64,000 nucleotides of DNA from JANMEB01 sp041745295 (lineage in GTDB: Bacteria > Planctomycetota > Planctomycetia > Pirellulales > Pirellulaceae), in contig JBGTJE010000060.1 of NCBI GenBank assembly GCA_041745295.1, positions 1 to 64,000 of the forward strand. Reading direction: 5' to 3'. Each line of letters opens with the position of its first letter. Positions within the stretch are counted from its first letter, which is position 1. Position numbers and translations under genes: made by a program. The notes beneath the pieces are model-generated. The model ran no database searches and was not told the DNA's origin. It was given only the letters and a program-made list of their open reading frames with translations. This document shows positions 44,279 through 52,651 of this stretch, in pieces.

Positions 44279-44662
44279 ATGGAGAAGACCGGCGATACGT
44301 TGACTCCGGACATGCAGGCTTGGCTCACTCGGCACAAAGTGTTTTTTGTGGCGACGGCGCCGCTGGCGGCCGACGGACACCTCAATTGCTCCCCGAAGGG
44401 CGGAGTAGTCTATCTGGGCGATCCTTCGTACGCAAAGCTTTGCCAGGATTTTCCCCCGCATCGAGGAGGGCGAGCGATCATCCGCGTGAAGATTACTCGA
44501 GTTGCTGATTCGTGCGGTTATGCCGTGCCGCTTCTCGATTTCGTTGCGGAGCGCGACACGCTAGACCGTTGGACCGAACAGAAAGGGGCGGAAGGCTTGA
44601 TCGCGTATCGCGATGAGAAGAACCGCCAGAGTATTGACGGACTGCTCGGCTACAAGAAATAG
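44279..44662 (+). CDS. pyridoxamine 5'-phosphate oxidase-like protein, internally shortened
   Basis: The 127-aa product starts TLTPDMQAWLTRHKVFFVAT and HLNCSPKG like the PNPOx-type flavin-binding family. Its end (RIADSCGYAVP-type segment VADSCGYAVPLLDFVAERDT and QSIDGLLGYKK) is also typical. The stretch normally between them, about 50 residues forming part of the FMN-binding barrel, is absent, with KGG joined directly to VVYLGDPSYAKL. The frame is preserved. The product may not bind flavin. An ACG-to-ATG alternative start was not found. Confidence 0.7.
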   Translation: MEKTGDTLTPDMQAWLTRHKVFFVATAPLAADGHLNCSPKGGVVYLGDPSYAKLCQDFPPHRGGRAIIRVKITRVADSCGYAVPLLDFVAERDTLDRWTEQKGAEGLIAYRDEKNRQSIDGLLGYKK

Positions 44663-44845
44663 GTTTGCCGCAATTGTTGGAATTCGGCCTTTACGCTGGG
44701 AACCCACTCGAAGGCGTGAACTCCAACAAACCCAGCAGCCTAGAATTTAATAAGTAGTAATCAAGCGCTACCGTATTATCGGAGACGGAGGCGAGGGAAC
44801 AATTCTGGTGTTTGGATAAGCAAAAAGTGAAAGCTCACGAACCCA

Positions 44846-46192
44846 ATGTCAAAGATCAAATCGCTGTTTCGGAAAGCCTTGGCCCCAGTCGTGGATCCAG
44901 AGCGGAATGCACGAGTGGCGGTCATCGTGGCGGCGATCGGCGCCCAATTACAGGTCAGAAGATCCGGTTTCGATTTGGACAAATTGATACGGACAATGGA
45001 TTGCACTGCGACGGATGTCCAAGTCGCGACGAAGGCCTATTACAACCGGCTTTCGTTGAAGTACTGGAAAAATGGCATTCCGGACGAAAAGCAAAAGAGA
45101 ATGCTCGCTCTTGTAGCTGAGAAACTACGCTTCAGATCGAATGAAGTTGCAAAATGGAATGAATACATTGCGGCGACTTATTTCGGGGCTTGCTTGGCTG
45201 ACGTCTTGGCAGATGGCGTCGTCACTGATACAGAACTCGAAAAGCTTTCGCAGATTTCTTCATTTTCGGACCAGCCCGTCCGGACGTTTTTGCGTCAACA
45301 TATGTATGAGGAAGGAGTTGGTTTTTTGCGCGGCGTTTTTGCCGAGGCGGCAACCACGGGTGTGCTAGATCCTCGATTGTGGGCCAATCTCGTGCAGTCC
45401 GCGCAGCAAATCGGTTTCACCAGCCAAGAACTCACGTCGGCCATATCCCCTTTGGCACAGTCCTTTGCGGAGCACGTGCTCGCCGACACCAAGGCGGACG
45501 GCCATTTGTCTGGATCGGAGGAAGGTTATTTATCTTGGTTGTTAAGAAGTTTCGAATTTGGTCCTGAGTTCGACGCATATGTTCGGGAAGAAATGGCGAA
45601 GCTTCGAGACAAGACATTGAATGCCTCGGGAAATCTTACAGCGATAGCCATTCCCAAAGGGATTCACCTTCAGGCAGGTGAAATTCCCTATTTCCTTCAG
45701 CAAAGCACGTTGCGCTGTGAACCACAATTGAAATCCGTCTCGCGTTCCGAGGAATACGCCGGCTATCTTCTGCTTACGGATAATCGATTATTATTCCGCT
45801 CGAAAACGAAACAGGTCAACATTTCCTATCGTTCCATCGTCGTGTGGAACGCAACTGCCGCTCGAATCGAAGTGTCAATCGCCAACAAACCACCGATGAA
45901 TTTTTCCTTTTCGGGCGGGCAAATGTTCTCGCCCCAAAGGTTTGACCCATTAATACGAATGCACAGTCAAGCATTGCAGCGCAGGCTTGATGGGGCTCCC
46001 GATCGTCACATTCCTTTGGATATGCGACGACGAGTTTGGCAGCGCCTCGGTGGCAAGTGCGCCGAGTGCGGCGCCGCGGAATATCTTGAATTTGACCACA
46101 TTGTCCCGGTCGCAAAAGGCGGCGGCAATTCCGACCAAAACGTGCAGATTCTTTGCCGTCGATGCAATTCGAACCTATCGGACAAGATTTGA
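44846..46192 (+). CDS. TerB-like protein with C-terminal HNH nuclease
   Basis: The 448-aa product has helical N-terminal domains with two acidic TerB-like loops (ADVLADGVVTDTELEKL and ADTKADGHLSGSEEGYL). A middle PH-like sheet follows (EYAGYLLLTDNRLLFRSKTK, then QVNISYRSIVVW). The last 50 residues are an HNH nuclease: CAECGAAEYLEFDHIVP, GGGNSDQNVQ and LCRRCNSNLS, with two CxxC pairs and the catalytic His. It has no signal peptide. HNH tails with TerB-like modules suggest a DNA-targeting or phage-defence role, but no partner gene supports this. Confidence 0.7.
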   Translation: MSKIKSLFRKALAPVVDPERNARVAVIVAAIGAQLQVRRSGFDLDKLIRTMDCTATDVQVATKAYYNRLSLKYWKNGIPDEKQKRMLALVAEKLRFRSNEVAKWNEYIAATYFGACLADVLADGVVTDTELEKLSQISSFSDQPVRTFLRQHMYEEGVGFLRGVFAEAATTGVLDPRLWANLVQSAQQIGFTSQELTSAISPLAQSFAEHVLADTKADGHLSGSEEGYLSWLLRSFEFGPEFDAYVREEMAKLRDKTLNASGNLTAIAIPKGIHLQAGEIPYFLQQSTLRCEPQLKSVSRSEEYAGYLLLTDNRLLFRSKTKQVNISYRSIVVWNATAARIEVSIANKPPMNFSFSGGQMFSPQRFDPLIRMHSQALQRRLDGAPDRHIPLDMRRRVWQRLGGKCAECGAAEYLEFDHIVPVAKGGGNSDQNVQILCRRCNSNLSDKI

Positions 46193-46479
46193 GCGGACCG
46201 TTGGGTATTGTTCGGCCGATCTGCAAATGAAATGCTGATGACTAGATTCGTCGGACGAGCTGACCAATTGTCGCGTGCGATTCCAGGCCAGATAATAATA
46301 AAGGGGCACACCGCGAGGATTGGCTTTGCAACTCGCTTCGCTCGAAAACAATAATTCCCCGCTCCGGTCGGGCGGCGTCGCCTTTTTTTCGGCAAAACAC
46401 GTTCGTTCGCGGAGCGAAAGGCGACTATGAAAGAAAATGATCCCACAACACTCGGTCGTCAATAGCGAAGGCGATTGAA

Positions 46480-47229
46480 ATGCACGACGCTAGCCAACAA
46501 CTTCTGCGAGCTTTTGATGGCCATGCCATCGACGGTGTACGCGAGGCGATTGAGGCCGGCGCCGATGTACGTGCGCCGATTAATGGAAAGCCGCCCGTCG
46601 AATGGTTGCTACAGCAATATACGCGGTCGGACCGGCTGCCAGATTGCCTGCGATTGCTTCTTGAACGAGGCGCACGTTTCAGTGACGAGCGAATAACCGC
46701 GGTGCTCCTGGACGACGCGGATGGCGTGCGCGCAGCGATCAAGAAGAATCCTGCTCTTCTCTCCCACCGTGCGACGCTTGTTTCGTCATTCACGTCGCTG
46801 GTGGACGTTTCGCTCCTTCATGTCGCGGCGGAATACGGAAACCTGCGGGCAGCACGCGCACTTATTGAGCTTGGCGCCGACGTAAACGATGTCGCCGGAA
46901 AGGATGAATACGGCTTTAACGGCCACACACCGCTGTTTCATACCGTGAACTCTAACGGCAATCGAAGCGCGTCAATCATGCAGCTTTTCCTCGATTCCGG
47001 GGCAAACGTGTCAATCCGACTCAGTGGCATCCATTGGGGTAAAGGTTACCCTTGGGAGACGGTCTTCTTCGATGTGACTCCGATTTCATACGCCCAACTG
47101 GGGCTGATGCCTCAAGTTCACCGCAACGAGAAAGAAATCTATGCAAATGTTCACTGCTTGATCGAGGCCAGCGGTCGAAAGATGCCGCCCCTAAATAATG
47201 TCCCGAACAATTACCTTCTGGTAAAATGA
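46480..47229 (+). CDS. ankyrin-repeat protein
   Basis: The 249-aa product has four to five ankyrin repeats: DGVREAIEAGADVRAPINGK, the degenerate LPDCLRLLLERGARF, SLLHVAAEYGNLRAARALIE followed by LGADVNDVAG, and MQLFLDSGANVSI. No signal peptide is present, so it is cytoplasmic. It is a protein-interaction scaffold of unknown partner. The stop lies one base from an in-frame start of the next gene's longer version. Confidence 0.8.
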   Translation: MHDASQQLLRAFDGHAIDGVREAIEAGADVRAPINGKPPVEWLLQQYTRSDRLPDCLRLLLERGARFSDERITAVLLDDADGVRAAIKKNPALLSHRATLVSSFTSLVDVSLLHVAAEYGNLRAARALIELGADVNDVAGKDEYGFNGHTPLFHTVNSNGNRSASIMQLFLDSGANVSIRLSGIHWGKGYPWETVFFDVTPISYAQLGLMPQVHRNEKEIYANVHCLIEASGRKMPPLNNVPNNYLLVK

Positions 47230-47271
47230 ATGCCGACGCCAATACTGACTCCATTGGATCGGAGAACGACG

Positions 47272-48000
47272 ATGGGAAGATTCCTATCAATAATTGTCGC
47301 AGCCGGACTCGCCTGGATTGGTTCCGCGGTGGCCCAAGACGCGGAATTACAAATGGTGGGTATCGGAATGCAATTTCAGTTGTCTGTGGGCTCCGAGACT
47401 GCCGACGGTATTTTACCCGTCATGACGTTTTTGCAAGTTGACACGGGCCTGCCGACCGAGCCGCAAGCGCTGGTGCGAGTTCCGAGAGTGATCGACAACT
47501 TGCAACTGATCGACTCCCAGTTGGCCGAAATCCGAGAACGGACCCAGCAGGCGGTTAAGAAGTATCAGCGCCGCCGAGACGACCTGTCCACGAGATACGG
47601 TGCGAAGGTTCAAGAATCGCCAGAGTTCGCAAAGGAAACGAACAAGATCAACGAAGCGCAGAAAAAAGAGCTCGTGGAGATCGTTGAATTCGTTTTGCTG
47701 CCGTTTCAGCGAACACGGCTCAAGCAAATTTCGGCCCAAGCCAAACTCAATGCGGTCGGATCGAGTGCGTTGGATGAATTTGCAGAAGAACTCGATATGA
47801 CGGAAGAGCAAAAAAAGAAGCTTGCCGACTCGGCCGCTGACTTCGAACGGAAGCTCCGCGAAGAAATCAAGGAATTGCGCCGCAAAAGGCAGCGCGAGCT
47901 GCTCGAAAGCGTTCTCACAAAAGAACAAGAGAAAAAGCTCGACGAATTGTTAGGCGAGGAATTGGCCGAAGAAAAGCCGCAAGCCGCTGAAAAGAAATAG
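47272..48000 (+). CDS. exported coiled-coil protein
   Basis: From ATG 47272 the product is 242 aa with a signal peptide (LSIIVAAGLAWIGSAVAQ). The remainder is mostly helical and highly charged, with Lys/Glu/Gln heptads (QAVKKYQRRRDDLSTRYGAK, EEQKKKLADSAADFERKLRE, LLESVLTKEQEKKLDELLGE). The spacing resembles Spy/CpxP-like periplasmic helix proteins or the planctomycete 'LTxEQ' proteins. GGAGAA precedes ATG 47272. The function is unknown. Confidence 0.65.
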   Translation: MGRFLSIIVAAGLAWIGSAVAQDAELQMVGIGMQFQLSVGSETADGILPVMTFLQVDTGLPTEPQALVRVPRVIDNLQLIDSQLAEIRERTQQAVKKYQRRRDDLSTRYGAKVQESPEFAKETNKINEAQKKELVEIVEFVLLPFQRTRLKQISAQAKLNAVGSSALDEFAEELDMTEEQKKKLADSAADFERKLREEIKELRRKRQRELLESVLTKEQEKKLDELLGEELAEEKPQAAEKK

Positions 48001-48048
48001 GCAATCTAAACACACCTCGCTGGCGCGTCCTGATGTTGGGCGTTTCTT

Positions 48049-48131
48049 GTTCCTTCTCCCTCTAATTCAACGCGGAACAAATCTTGCAACAACGAAAGAC
48101 CATTTCGCGTTGAATTTGGGGGAGAGGGAAC
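48049..48131. terminator. 26-bp inverted repeat, candidate terminator
   Basis: GTTCCTTCTCCCTCTAATTC continuing to CAACGCG (48049-48074) is complementary to CGCGTTGAATT with a GGGGGAGAGGGAAC end (48106-48131), with a few mismatches and a 31-nt loop. It lies about 50 nt after the coiled-coil gene. There is no T tract, so factor-independent termination is uncertain. Confidence 0.5.
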
Positions 48132-48405
48132 CAAAACAGCGCAACATCAAAACTGACACGTCGCGGGGACACTTGCGTTGATTGGCTGCTATTCGACGCG
48201 ACGATGGTGTCGGCAGCGAGACGCATTGCAAGTCACTTCGGATTTGTTTGGGAGTCGCCTGCTTTGAGCCTCTCTTGCTCAAGTTCTGCGGAAATCCTGT
48301 AAGACATCGCCGTTTGCTCCGCCACGATTCGAAGCGTTTCAAACGTCGCACGCGGCGATTCCAGGCTTCCCTTTCAACGACGGGTAATATCGTGAAATTC
48401 TGTTC

Positions 48406-48448
48406 TTGACACGATTCTTTAACTGCTGATACGTTAGCATATGCTAAC
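48406..48448 (+). promoter_or_regulatory. promoter with palindromic BlaI operator
   Basis: A consensus -35 (TTGACA, 48406-48411) is followed after 17 nt by ATACGT as a -10-like hexamer. The perfect 16-bp palindrome GTTAGCATATGCTAAC (48433-48448) overlaps its downstream edge, and a further half-site GATTAGCAT follows at 48450. The layout is what is expected for autoregulation by the BlaI-type repressor encoded from 48471. Confidence 0.75.
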
Positions 48449-48470
48449 TGATTAGCATTTAGGGGTCGAT

Positions 48471-48863
48471 GTGGCGAAGCGAAAAACACCGTTGGAATTG
48501 GGGAAGCGCGAACGGCAAATCGTGGAAACGGTGGTGCGCTTGGGTGAAGCTTCGGTCGCCGAGGTGCTGGCCCAATTGGAAAACCCGCCTAGCTATTCCG
48601 CGGTGCGAGCCATGCTGGGGTTTTTGGTCGACAAAAAATGGCTCAAGTTTCGGCGCGATGGCAAACGCTACCTCTATCGCTCGGCGGCGGATAAGGAAAA
48701 ATCGCGGCGCACCGCTGTCGTTCGAATGCTCGAGACGTTTTTCGCAGGATCGCCAACCGATGTGCTGGCGTCGCTGCTGGACGCATCGGCTGCGGAAATT
48801 ACAGACGAGGAATTCAAACGCATGTCGGAGATGATTGAACTAGCTCGGAAGGAAAGAAAATGA
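48471..48863 (+). CDS. BlaI/MecI/CopY family transcriptional repressor
   Basis: The 130-aa product has the family's winged helix (LGKRERQIVETVVRLGEASV, AEVLAQL, PSYSAVRAMLGFLVDKKWLK) and a C-terminal dimerisation region ending in the helical SEMIELARKERK. It should bind the palindrome just upstream and be released on cleavage. GTG at 48471 is the start. The stop overlaps the M56 start by 4 nt (ATGA), so both are one operon. Confidence 0.85.
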   Translation: MAKRKTPLELGKRERQIVETVVRLGEASVAEVLAQLENPPSYSAVRAMLGFLVDKKWLKFRRDGKRYLYRSAADKEKSRRTAVVRMLETFFAGSPTDVLASLLDASAAEITDEEFKRMSEMIELARKERK

Positions 48864-51800
48864 GTGAACTGCTCTTCGGTTGGGCTCAAACCGTGGGTTT
48901 TGGTCAACTGTGCATGATCGCGATCGGAAGCACAATTATTCTCGCCCTGGCATTTTCTATAGCACGATGCTTAACGAACCGTGCCGCGGCATGTCGCTTT
49001 ACGGTCTGGCAAGTTGCCTTTGGTTGTATCCTCCTCCTCCCGCTTGCTTCTATTTGCCTGCCCACAATTCCGCTTGGATGGACGAAAAATGGTGATGCCT
49101 CACAACCGTGGATTGATCGGCCAATGTCGCCAGTTCATCTGCCGAATAGGGAAATCGTGTTTCCGCAATCAAATCCAAATGGAATGCAACTTCTCGAGTT
49201 AGATCGCGAACAAGGCTCAGGTAGCCGCGAGGCGACCTTCGATGGTTTGACGGCAAGTTCGCATGTGATTCCTCGTGTCCCAATGAAACTTGCGGCAGAC
49301 ATATTGCCGCGCTGGAGCATTGATTGGGAACAAGCCGTCGTGAGCATTTGGTTTCTTGGAGTTGTCTACTTTTGCGTTCGGCTCGCATGGATAAATCTGA
49401 AGGTGCGACGACTTGCCTGTCAGCCGGCTGAAAAATCAATCGCGGGAGTACCAATTTCTTTTTCGCCCGATTTCAATGTTCCCGTTGCGATGGGCATTTT
49501 TCATCCTCGAATCGTCTTGCCGATCACCGCCCGACAATGGACAAGCGAACGAACAGAATTTGTTCTCGCACATGAATGGGCGCACGTTCAACGGCGAGAC
49601 GTATTGTGGCAAACGATCGCAGCACTTGCCAAATGCGTGGCCTGGTTCAATCCATTGGTTTGGCTGGCCAATCGGCAAATGATCAATGAACGAGAGCGGG
49701 CGTGCGATGACCGCGTCTTGAGCGATGGTGCGAAGCCTGCCGCCTACGCGGCCGAAATATTGAGTCTTGCCGCCATGCTGTCTGGTCGCACGAGTCCGTT
49801 CTGTGGTCTGGTTGCGATGGCTCAAAAGCCGATCGAACGTCGGCTTCGCGCGATTTTGGATGGATCGATTTGCCGCGACAAAGTTCAAGCGAGATTTTGC
49901 AGCGGTGTGTGGATTTGTTTCGCAGTGGTCTGCTTGCCAATCGCCATTCTTCGGCCCTTTGAATCGATCGACACAGGCGTTCAATCGCCGTCAGGGATAT
50001 CCTCGGAGTCGTTTGATGAAATTGACACCCCAAAAGCATCAGGGCCTGAAAATCTGGTCGGCAAGGTCGTCAACGAAAGCGGCTCGCCAATTCGGGGAGC
50101 GAGCGTCGCACTAGCATTCATCGAAAATCTTTCGGAGATCGATAGTGCACTTCGTCCGCCGACTCGACTGATAAACGAAGTGACAGTTGAAACTCGCGAC
50201 GATGGAAGTTTTGAAATAAGCTGTAAGGGAATTGTCGCCGACCCCAAAAAGTTGTGGTTGCGTGCCTCGGTCAAAGCAGACGGCTATTACGATATACGAC
50301 CGCATTTCAGCGCCGTCAAGACAATGGCCAGTGGCGATCTCGGAACCATAACATTGCACGAGGGGAGGCTCATTCGCGGTCAAGTAAATCCACCCGATGA
50401 TGCAAACGGTCCGATTCGTTTGGACCATCCAACCGTCTTGCTTGAAAACGCGGGCGAAAAGCCAGATTTTTGGTGCGCGATTCCCTGTGAATTAGACGGC
50501 ACCTTCCAAGCGTATGTACCCAAAAACTCCGTAATTCAATTGCTCGCGGCGTCGGAGAATACTGCCGCAGTGCGCACGCAAATCGGACCTTTCGATGAAG
50601 ACGTCGACGAAATCAATTTGCCAAAAGGAACGTCGGTCACTGGAAGGGTCCTCGACCAAGGCAATAATCCGGTTGGGGGTGTGGTCGTGAAGATAATTGG
50701 CGATTCCATACAATCAGGAGATTTTCTGTACGGGGTGGAGTCGGCCGCGAAGTCGGATTCAATCGGTCGTTTTCGATTACCACCGCATTTGGGAAAAGTT
50801 GTAGTTTGCGTTGCGACCGAAGGACGCCGGCGGAGTTCCTTGGACCCACTTGCGACTATTCGCTCAGACTTTGCGCCGCCAATCGTCTCGCCAATGACTT
50901 TTGATCTCGACGGAACGCAAGCCGAATTAGAAATCACACTGAAAGCCGAACCAACAACCAAGATTTCAGGAACTGTTCACTGGCCTGACAACACGCCGGC
51001 CGAGGGAGTTGAGGCTATTGCCTCGGCTGGCAATCCATGCGCTGAAATGTCGCAGGCCATCACCAATCAACAGGGACGCTATACCGTTGAGGTCCCATCC
51101 AGCGTCGAATGGGCTTCGGTCTGGATCATGGGAACTCGTGGCGGAGACGGCATTTTTCAAATGGCCCACGCCGAACCGCATCCCGCAGCAACGCACAATG
51201 GATCGCAAATCATTTCACTCAAGGTCGCCAAATCGGATCTTGATAACGTCGATTGGGAATTGCGACCCTTCAAAAATCCAGTTCGGCCGGCTGAACACGA
51301 ATCCGACCGAGAGTTTAGGAAACTAAGTGATCGCCACTGCGAATTGTCAGTCAAATACTGGGCGGCATTAAATGCTGTTGGAGACAACGAAGCGAAACGC
51401 GCGAGAATTATTGCTGAGCTAGAACCTGACGGATTGATTTTCGACGAGTTATTTGCGTTTGAAGAAAAGTACCGCGGCCATCCGAATGCGCTCAAGGCAT
51501 TGTCGGTCGCTTGGCAATCGCGTACCGGCGGATGGGAGGTCGGAGCGAAGCAAAGCATTGCCGCCGTCAAAGCAGCGGAGTTAATGATCGAACATTACAT
51601 TGATAATCCCGATCTCGACCTTTGTCTCGCGGATAGCAACGTGACAGGTCTGGAAATCGAAACGCGACTTTTGCAGACCGTCGCTGAAAAAAGTCCACAT
51701 CGCCATGTTCGCGCGACAGCGCTTTACTATTCTTGCCAGTGGCTTGGCATCCAATTGTCATTCTACAAATGGATGGAACAATCAGGTTGGAAAAACGAAA

Positions 51801-52468
51801 GAATCAATCCCAAAACCATTGAGATGATAAAGGCCCTTTCACCGGATGTCCTGGACCGACAAGTGCGAAAAGCCGCGGCGGATATCAATGAAGAATACCC
51901 CGATATCAAACGCACGAGCGTTGCGCACAATGCACAGTACCTGACCGGTCCTGGACTTTCCCCGCAAGAATGGGGGCAATGGCGCGACGATGAAGGCGAA
52001 TCTCGCAATCCGACATACGCCACGCTGGCCAACGCCATTCTGTTTCAAATGGATGCCTTAGCCATTGGCAAAACAGTGCCCGATTTCGACGGAATCGACG
52101 TCAATGGCCATGCGTTCAAGCCGAGTGATTTTCGCGGTAAGATTATTGCGATAGTATTTTATGGTTCAGGGAATCAGGCTCTTCAACTCAAGAGCCTGGC
52201 GGAAAAATTTGCGGCTCGACCGTTTCAAATTATTGGCGTCATAAACGCTCAAGACCGGGAAGGCTTCGAGCGAATATCCGCCGAGGCTGGGCCTTCCTGG
52301 GTCACCACCTGGGATCAAGGTTTTCCATCACCGATGGTTATGAAATGGCGGCTTGATGGGTTTCCGTCGGCATACGTGATCGATCACCTCGGAGATATTC
52401 GCGACTATGCACCAAACATTGACGAACTCGAACAAATTCTCGAACCGCTTGTGGAGAAAGCCGAGTGA
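48860..52468 (+). CDS. M56 (BlaR1-type) sensor peptidase with Cna-B/CarbD and thioredoxin-like domains
   Basis: The 1202-aa product opens with four transmembrane helices and the M56 zinc site HEWAH at residues 238-242 (TEFVLAHEWAHVQRRD), with the ERACDDRVL segment after it. A final helix leads to a periplasmic part with at least three carboxypeptidase-regulatory-like modules (GKVVNESGSPIRGASVALAF, GRVLDQGNNPVGGVVVKIIG). A helical region follows. The C-terminus is a TlpA-like fold (VPDFDGIDVNGHAFKPSDFR, then FYGSGNQALQLK) in which the CxxC cysteines are absent. It probably senses envelope ligands and cleaves the BlaI repressor. Confidence 0.85.
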   Translation: MSELLFGWAQTVGFGQLCMIAIGSTIILALAFSIARCLTNRAAACRFTVWQVAFGCILLLPLASICLPTIPLGWTKNGDASQPWIDRPMSPVHLPNREIVFPQSNPNGMQLLELDREQGSGSREATFDGLTASSHVIPRVPMKLAADILPRWSIDWEQAVVSIWFLGVVYFCVRLAWINLKVRRLACQPAEKSIAGVPISFSPDFNVPVAMGIFHPRIVLPITARQWTSERTEFVLAHEWAHVQRRDVLWQTIAALAKCVAWFNPLVWLANRQMINERERACDDRVLSDGAKPAAYAAEILSLAAMLSGRTSPFCGLVAMAQKPIERRLRAILDGSICRDKVQARFCSGVWICFAVVCLPIAILRPFESIDTGVQSPSGISSESFDEIDTPKASGPENLVGKVVNESGSPIRGASVALAFIENLSEIDSALRPPTRLINEVTVETRDDGSFEISCKGIVADPKKLWLRASVKADGYYDIRPHFSAVKTMASGDLGTITLHEGRLIRGQVNPPDDANGPIRLDHPTVLLENAGEKPDFWCAIPCELDGTFQAYVPKNSVIQLLAASENTAAVRTQIGPFDEDVDEINLPKGTSVTGRVLDQGNNPVGGVVVKIIGDSIQSGDFLYGVESAAKSDSIGRFRLPPHLGKVVVCVATEGRRRSSLDPLATIRSDFAPPIVSPMTFDLDGTQAELEITLKAEPTTKISGTVHWPDNTPAEGVEAIASAGNPCAEMSQAITNQQGRYTVEVPSSVEWASVWIMGTRGGDGIFQMAHAEPHPAATHNGSQIISLKVAKSDLDNVDWELRPFKNPVRPAEHESDREFRKLSDRHCELSVKYWAALNAVGDNEAKRARIIAELEPDGLIFDELFAFEEKYRGHPNALKALSVAWQSRTGGWEVGAKQSIAAVKAAELMIEHYIDNPDLDLCLADSNVTGLEIETRLLQTVAEKSPHRHVRATALYYSCQWLGIQLSFYKWMEQSGWKNERINPKTIEMIKALSPDVLDRQVRKAAADINEEYPDIKRTSVAHNAQYLTGPGLSPQEWGQWRDDEGESRNPTYATLANAILFQMDALAIGKTVPDFDGIDVNGHAFKPSDFRGKIIAIVFYGSGNQALQLKSLAEKFAARPFQIIGVINAQDREGFERISAEAGPSWVTTWDQGFPSPMVMKWRLDGFPSAYVIDHLGDIRDYAPNIDELEQILEPLVEKAE

Positions 52469-52651
52469 GAATCGGCGCAAAAAAGACTTGGGCCATCGCG
52501 CGCAAGGGACGCCGAAATCTCGACGCGATCGCGTATAATCTGTGTCAAAGCGATGAAGTTGTTCGCGGAGCATTTTTTGTCTTTGAGAGAGAATATACCC
52601 GCGAACAAATTCCTATCGCTTTAGGGGCTGGCATTGGAACGAGAGGTTGCG

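Larger units (their letters stand above)
48001..48470. other. intergenic interval holding an inverted repeat and the blaI promoter
   Basis: It contains the long inverted repeat at 48049-48131 and the promoter/operator of the BlaI-M56 operon at 48406-48448 (separate entries). No gene was recognised between them. Confidence 0.5.
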
